NCBI GenBank assembly: GCA_964020155.1
Contig: OZ026551.1
Span: 4,487,374-4,551,373 of the forward strand
Reading direction: 5' to 3'
Length of the DNA stretch: 64,000 nt
DNA from: Chondrilla cf. caribensis
Taxonomy: Eukaryota > Porifera > Demospongiae > Chondrillida > Chondrillidae
A program made the translations under genes and the position numbers. The notes beneath the pieces are model-generated. The model was not told the origin of the DNA and did no database searches. It saw nothing but the letters and a program-made list of their open reading frames with translations. Every line of letters begins with the position of its first letter. The first letter of the stretch is position 1. This document shows positions 60,084 to 64,000 of this stretch, piece by piece.

Positions 60084-63000
60084 ATGACGACTTTTCATAT
60101 TATCCTTTTCGCTGTAATTCTAGCGATAAAAGGTAAAGTTTACAGGAATTGCATGATGATTTCGGTATACTTTGCTCTTGTGTTACTGTAACTACGATTG
60201 TACCGGCCAATCATGGTGTTTCAATCGTCAATGTTAACTAAATTATAGTCTAATACTAACATTAATTTGACAGAGATTTAATATTATATTATAATAGCAA
60301 ATAATATATTAGGAATCCCATGCACCACATTAACTCCTGACACTTCCCTCAGCCCTGTGTAAGCTGTTATCATTGTCTTTCACAGTATCCCCTGTATCCT
60401 CTCTACCACGTATTCTGGTCAACAACACTGGTTCTGATGCAACTGGTACTGTTGTGTCTCCACAACCTGGAGCACCACTGGAAGTCTGGTGCTGGACTGA
60501 AGAATATGAAACAGATAATAGAAGGTGGATTGATCCTAACAACACTTGGCTACGACCAACTACTGAACCTACTGATGAAGATGTGTATGTACTGAATGCT
60601 CCAGGAAGAAGATATGTAAAAATTCTCAAGTTTAGAAGTTATCAACATTCACAAGCAGGAAGATATGACTGTAATGTCACCCGACGTATAAGTGTGAATC
60701 CTCACCAAGTTGTGTTTCGGTCACTATACATAGGTATGAATGTGATTAGTTAAGTAATTTTACTTCCCATTGTGAAACATTGGTCAATATTACATCACCA
60801 CTATATATACCGGTGAAATGGATGACTTGCATCCCATCCTCAATTTCTACCATTATCATGAGACTTGTTAGCAATGCTATCCTATATGTCCCTCTAAAAA
60901 TGATCAGGGTGTATATAATATTAAGTAATTTAATTAACAGGCATCAGGTAACCTTTGTCATTGGGAATCATTGGAAGTGACAAATTTATAGTGCTTCAGT
61001 GGGTGACCTTAGTGTGGGCTTTATTGCATAAACAACATGTTTACACAATCCTAGCAATGGCAATGGTTTCCATATGTCTCGATCTCAGCTGGTACACAGA
61101 TGGTATATTTCATATGTATATACCATCTACGTAGTTCTAGTGGTATTTATATTTATAATATATAATAATATATTTATTTATACCTGGTATATATAGTTTG
61201 ATTCCGAAGTGGTTATTTATATAAAAGTTGATCCTTATATGTACATATATCTCTGGGATAGGTGCCACACTGCTAAAAAAATTGACTGAGGAAATTAAAG
61301 TCTTGTACATGCATAACCATGACACAGGCTCAACCTTGTTAAAAACTGAAGGTTTTGTGTACATGCATTATATGTGCACAGGTGTATATGTTACAACAGG
61401 TGCTGTTTCAAAATTGTTATAGCATATAGCACCACCATAATTGAAATTGCTCGACCAAAACATCATATTAATATACTAAACATATGGAAGTATAGATTTT
61501 CTTACAATGTTTATAAATGTACAAATCCGTATACCAAAATCAGAAAATTTTTGTGATGCTAAATTTCCATGTGTGAAATGTTTGTGTTGAATATTTAATA
61601 TTGTGTTTTGCAGATACCAACAATTTTTTCTATGATTCTGGTCCCTTATAATATTATATTTTACATTATTATCGTGTAATGGTTTTATACTATAATTGTT
61701 TCACCAGCACAATGCTGAAGCTTTTGGAAAAAACTTCAGCTGTAGCAGCCACATGATAAGTATGTACTTCGCTTCTTGTCACTTCCCACAGCCTCTTGTA
61801 TCTCGTGATCAATTCAGCTATTGCCTGTGACATTGTGGAGAATGACAGTGTGCCTAGGCCTCCTAAACTTGGATTTAGAAGTCCATTGCAAGTGAAGAAA
61901 CCTCACTTCTGCTACCGATTTGCGCTTACTAATAATTCGTGTTAAATTCAGTTTACGTAAATTTCCCATTCATGCTAATTTGCATTAGTGAAAATAACTT
62001 ATTTCTTGTGGTTCACCACCGCCACAAAAAATTGACAGAAAATTCCCGATTTACGGTATTATAGGCATGATTGTACAAAATATAATTAGAGGACACCACA
62101 TATACTTTATAGGAATTATTCCACCTCTCCAGGCACCCCACCCAAGGTAGAAGGTGTCACTGTGATGGTGTCTGGTAGTGCTACTTCTCCAATGATCAGT
62201 GTGTCCTGGACAGCAGTTATCAGTAGTACAAGTGTAGCCTATACTGTGTACTACAGCAATAGTACCCAACCTCCACCTGGTAGTGCCTCCTCTGTTCAGA
62301 ATATTACTGGTACCTCACATACCCTGAACTCATCACATGGTCTCCAAACTGGTACAACCTACTACATTTGGGTTTCTGCTGTAGCAACTAGAGGACAACT
62401 GGAGGGACCAATCAGTGATAGAGAGAGTGTAAGTATCTATGGTAAGTTGAAATGGTAGTCAGAAACTGCATGTATAAGTCCACACTACTCACACAAATAC
62501 ATTTTCATTGACAATAGTAATAGCTAGACAGTAAGTAGTCTATGTAATAACTTGAGCATATTGCCTTTTCCACTTACGTAGTGGCTCCAGTTCCTGAGAG
62601 TGTATCAGTTGTCCCTACACCATCAGAAGGTACTCTGAGGGTAACATGGACCAGACCAACTGTCAGTGGTGGTTCCACCATCACCAGCTATTCCATACAA
62701 TACAAAAGGTCCAATGAAATGACTTACTCTAGTAAAACCGTCAACGGGGGAGACATCACTTTATCAGATATCACTGGTCTGGACCCATTCATGCATTACA
62801 GTGTGAGGATTGCTTCTATCAATGAACTAGGAAGAGGACGCTACAGTAGGATTGTCAGGGCTACCACACATGGATGTGCGTAGGTTCAATACGGTTACAT
62901 GTATAGTACATACCTCATATCCATGTACAGTAGGTTAACTGGATAATGAGTAAGCTGCATATTAACTATTGCATGTATGTGATTTATTAACCCATCATGT

Positions 63001-63984
63001 CCATGCACATATAACTTCTGAATCAATTCATTTACAGCATCTCACACATCTCATTAGTTGTATTTTTGATATAATAGATGCTCCACCCCTTTCTAATGTA
63101 AGGGCCTCCCCCATGTATTGAATTGTACATTTTACATATTACTGTACTCAGTGTAAGTTCAATGGACTTCAATTTATATGTAATACATACAAATTAAAAG
63201 TCCATTGAACTCCACAGTTGCTCACTCCCCACTTTCTTCCAATCTCCTCAGTCCCCGGACCGGTATCCGGACTGACATACAATGTAATTTCTGAAAGTAG
63301 TGTAAACATCAGTTGGAGTGAACCAGATGAACCAAATGGAGTCATAGTGGGGTACTCTGTGAGATATGGAGATTTTGAAGGGAATGTCGACACGGAAATC
63401 CTAGTAGAAAGTCTCAACTTCATTGTTCATGGACTCTGTGAGTGTGCCTGGATAAGCATAGTTTTACATGTATCCACAATTTCTTCCATGTCTGTTTCTA
63501 GTGAGGTACATTCCATACAATGTTACAGTCTCAGCAAGGACCTCAGTTGGAGAAGGTGAACCATCTTCTATTGTATTCTTCACTTTGGAAGGAGGTGAGG
63601 ACCTCTATTTGCTATTATATGACAAGACTCATGGAATATAATCTACTTCTTAATTTATCCTACTAAGTGTATCAGTTTCATTTCTATGCTTATATCTCTC
63701 ATCTCTGTTCCCCTACATCCCAGTACCAACAGCACCACTGGATGATGTTGATGTAGTTGCCCTTGGTGATGGCTCGGTACAAGTTGGATGGAAACCACTC
63801 TCATTGAGGGAGGCTAGGGGATTCCCCCTTTATATCATTTCCTACATGTCAGACGATGGTGCTGTTTTCGGAAGTGTCAACACTACTAATTCTAGTGTCA
63901 TCATCACAGGACTGAATCCCAACATCGGATATAGCTTTACAGTTCAAGTTGCAACTGGGAGTGGAAATGGACAGGCAACAAAAA
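60084..63984 (+). CDS. F: Ig/FN3 receptor, 3' end beyond window
   Basis: Exons: signal peptide 60084-60132 (MTTFHIILFAVILAIK); Ig-like 60386-60733; FN3-1 62133-62441; FN3-2 62582-62875; FN3-7 63252-63437 plus 63502-63594; FN3-8 63724-63984. The TM and tail exons are expected just right of the window. It has the same deleted architecture as D (FN3-3 fragment near 63078-63120, no FN3-4 to -6), so it is D's tandem duplicate. All exons seen are open with good splice sites. The class (ITIM-like tail) is inferred from D. Confidence 0.82.
63167..63210. repeat. Palindrome at FN3 deletion junction in F
   Basis: GTTCAATGGACTTCAATTTA and its inverted partner ending AAAGTCCATTGAAC; counterpart of 49436-49490, slightly shorter. 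Confidence 0.8.
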
Positions 63985-64000
63985 GTAAATTATTTGTACA

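Larger units (their letters stand above)
58794..64000 (+). repeat. Segmental duplicate of 44771 to about 50280
   Basis: From AAAGTTACTCGAAACTTTTA onward, this block repeats the 3' end of C plus gene D as the 3' end of E plus gene F. The offset is about 13.7-14.0 kb. It includes the tail exon, TG run, promoter block, signal, Ig, FN3-1, -2, -7, -8 exons and the junction palindrome. It continues past the right edge. Confidence 0.8.

Noticed and set aside
1..64000. tRNA, rRNA or bacterial-type operon and terminator signals
   Set aside because: I saw no cloverleaf-like gene with A and B boxes and no rRNA segments. The split-gene structure rules out reading this as prokaryotic DNA.

Overview
The window is eukaryotic, animal-type nuclear DNA. 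Genes are split into short exons with GT..AG introns, and long CA/TG microsatellites, MITE-like elements and AT-rich spacers lie between them. The proteins are metazoan-type receptors: signal peptide, Ig-like domain, fibronectin type III (FN3) repeats, a transmembrane (TM) helix, then either tandem protein tyrosine phosphatase (PTP) domains or a short tyrosine-containing tail. Compact introns plus a local expansion of such receptors suggest an early-branching animal, most likely a demosponge; this taxonomic guess is inference only.

Layout. Positions 528-11907 (minus): receptor PTP gene A. It has an Ig-like domain, 5 FN3, TM, an active-looking PTP D1 and the start of D2, and runs off the left edge. 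Positions 15478-31324 (minus): receptor PTP gene B, complete, with 8 FN3, D1 and a degenerate D2. Positions 31325-32825: divergent spacer. From 32945 to the right edge, on the plus strand, lie relatives that share the Ig/FN3 ectodomain but have no phosphatase. Their TM exon splices to a 38-residue tail carrying a YEEV motif and an ITIM-like (V/I)AYDSV motif. They are C0 (32945-36315, a miniature or relic copy), C (39169-45140, broken at its 5' end), D (46422-51690, intact, 607 aa predicted), E (52414-59188, intact, 982 aa predicted) and F (60084 to past the right edge).

I built the gene models exon by exon from splice sites and paralogue comparison. The extracellular exons are almost all in phase 1-1, so domains can be gained or lost without breaking frame. 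The summed exon lengths of C0, D and E are each divisible by three and read through to the stop codon.

How it may work: two receptor classes share one extracellular architecture but have opposite cytoplasmic outputs, phosphatase versus tyrosine-phosphorylatable tail. This resembles paired receptor systems. Copies of the tail exon also sit in sense orientation inside an intron of phosphatase gene A, in a phase compatible with its TM exon. Other notable structures are a conserved ETS/CRE-like promoter block upstream of the plus-strand signal-peptide exons, a conserved E-box plus NRF1-like site inside both phosphatase genes just upstream of the cytoplasmic exons, a Crypton-like recombinase relic with a perfect 75-bp palindrome, and several datable MITE insertions.
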